A DNA stretch of 6,996 nt, from contig JANQSQ010000114.1 of NCBI GenBank assembly GCA_028283985.1, positions 1 to 6,996 of the forward strand, read 5' to 3'. Positions within the stretch are counted from its first letter, which is position 1. Each line of letters begins with the position of its first letter. This document shows positions 6,068 through 6,996 of this stretch, one piece after another. This DNA comes from Rhodothermales bacterium (GTDB taxonomy: Bacteria; Bacteroidota; Rhodothermia; Rhodothermales; VXPQ01). The notes beneath the pieces were generated by a model. The model was given only the letters and a program-made list of their open reading frames with translations, was not told the origin of the DNA and ran no database searches. A program made the position numbers and the translations under genes.

Positions 6068-6996
6068 TTATCCACCATCCCCTCCGGTCCGCCCGGAGCC
6101 CCGTATCGAAGCCATAAACTCCACGAGATCCCGGATTTCTCTTTCCGAAAGCAGGACGGACATGTCGGGCATCGCGGAAGGACCGCCTTCCGCGCCGAAA
6201 CCCGGCGCGATGCGAGCCGCCGGATCCACGAGGGATTCGAGCAACTGCATCCGGTCCAGCAGCGACCCGATCCCCAAAAGAGACGGCCCTACGCCGTCTT
6301 CTCCGTTGAGACGATGACAGCGGGTACACTCTCCCGCGGAGTTTTCCAGAAAAATCCTCACGCCGCGCCTCCGGTCGCCGCCGTAGAGCGCCGCGGCAAA
6401 CGGAGGATTCGCCGCCCGCCAGGCTTCCGCACGGGTCTGCAGGGCATCGGAGCCGGCCGCTTCCACCGCTACCAGAATATCCAGGTGGATTTCCGGCGCG
6501 GCTTCTCCGTTTTCGAGGCGATCCAGCAATTCGCCCAGGACTTCGGTCGTCCGCGGGGAGGGTAATCCGCTCAGCGTAGTCAGCGCACTCTGCTGCTCCG
6601 GCACACTACCCTGGCGCAGTGCTTCGCCGAGCACGGACGCCACTTCGTCATTGCTCAAATCGGCTTCCGTTACCAGTTCGAGCGCAAGCATGCGCACGTC
6701 GGCGCTCTCATCCGCGAGCGCCTGCCGGACGGCTCCTGCATGATTCGCTTCCGGTATGTTCAGCAGCGCCTGCAAGGCCGCTGCGCGGACTTTCTCCGAG
6801 TTGTCCATGCGCAGCCGATCCGCGAGGTGGGCGCCGGCGCCGTCGATATGCAGGCGGGCGACCGCGCCGGCCGCCGCTTCGCGCACTGCCGCCTCCTCAT
6901 CGGCCAACAGTATTTCTGCGAGAGGCGCGACGGCTTCCTGTGCCGCCGTCCCGGCGCGGCGTACCGGCCCCAGATATGCGCCGTCTACCCGATCGA
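6068..6996 (-). CDS. HEAT-repeat protein with C-terminal c-type cytochrome domain (5' part outside window)
   Basis: The minus strand is open from the right edge to TAA at 6070-6068, giving the last 308 residues; the N-terminus lies right of the window. A TTG at 6907 is in frame, but coding continues upstream of it in the same repeat style, so it is not the start. Visible residues 1 to about 180 form HEAT-like helical repeats, with lines such as EEAAVREAAAGAVARL, SEKVRAAALQALLNI and ADVRMLALELVTEA. A cytochrome c domain follows. Its heme attachment motif CTRCH (residues 223-227, bases 6314-6328) is followed by RLNGEDGVGPSLLGIG and LLESLVDPAARIAPGFG. A Met in AMPDMS (about 274-279) is the likely distal heme ligand. 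The sequence ends with a helix, IRDLVEFMASI, and a Gly-rich tail. Covalent heme c implies export to the periplasm or cell surface and an electron-transfer role. Similar C-termini occur on large PVC-group and Rhodothermota proteins, often behind a beta-propeller or dehydrogenase domain, which cannot be checked here. Confidence 0.88.
   Translation of the reverse strand, partial: DRVDGAYLGPVRRAGTAAQEAVAPLAEILLADEEAAVREAAAGAVARLHIDGAGAHLADRLRMDNSEKVRAAALQALLNIPEANHAGAVRQALADESADVRMLALELVTEADLSNDEVASVLGEALRQGSVPEQQSALTTLSGLPSPRTTEVLGELLDRLENGEAAPEIHLDILVAVEAAGSDALQTRAEAWRAANPPFAAALYGGDRRRGVRIFLENSAGECTRCHRLNGEDGVGPSLLGIGSLLDRMQLLESLVDPAARIAPGFGAEGGPSAMPDMSVLLSEREIRDLVEFMASIRGSGRTGGDGG

Noticed and set aside
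5996..6565. 189-codon plus-strand open frame over the cytochrome gene
   Set aside because: It is antisense to the CTRCH heme motif and its domain; the product is Arg/Pro-rich with no pattern.

Overview
The window is a GC-rich stretch of a bacterial chromosome carrying four protein genes. The two outer genes run off the window. No RNA genes, insertion sequences, CRISPR arrays or attachment sites were recognised. Three of the genes encode exported or membrane proteins: a signal-peptide protein with a lamin-tail domain of the kind found in front of CotH domains, a UPF0182 membrane protein, and a HEAT-repeat protein ending in a c-type cytochrome domain. Such lamin-tail proteins and HEAT-cytochrome fusions are common in Rhodothermota/Bacteroidota and in the Planctomycetes-Verrucomicrobia group. 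I lean to one of these but cannot decide from this window. The weak ribosome binding sites of two of the genes would fit a Bacteroidota-like lineage.

Layout. Bases 1-1534 (minus strand) hold the N-terminal 511 residues of the lamin-tail protein; its 3' part lies left of the window. Bases 1535-1650 are a divergent intergenic region with nested inverted repeats. Bases 1651-4389 (plus) encode a complete UPF0182/COG1615 protein of 912 residues. After a 42-base gap, bases 4432-5982 (plus) encode a 516-residue AAA/ABC-type ATPase with a C-terminal TOPRIM-like domain, resembling the OLD family of nucleases. An 85-base convergent gap follows. Bases 6068-6996 (minus) hold the C-terminal 308 residues of the HEAT-repeat cytochrome, whose 5' part lies to the right.

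How the genes relate. I see no common pathway. The UPF0182 and ATPase genes are close enough to share a transcript. The ATPase is the outlier: a predicted cytoplasmic nucleic-acid enzyme among envelope genes, with clear Shine-Dalgarno sequences that the other visible start lacks. OLD-like ATPase-nucleases often act in defence against phages or plasmids, so it is the best candidate here for a new system. It has no visible partner gene, and a defence role is inference only.
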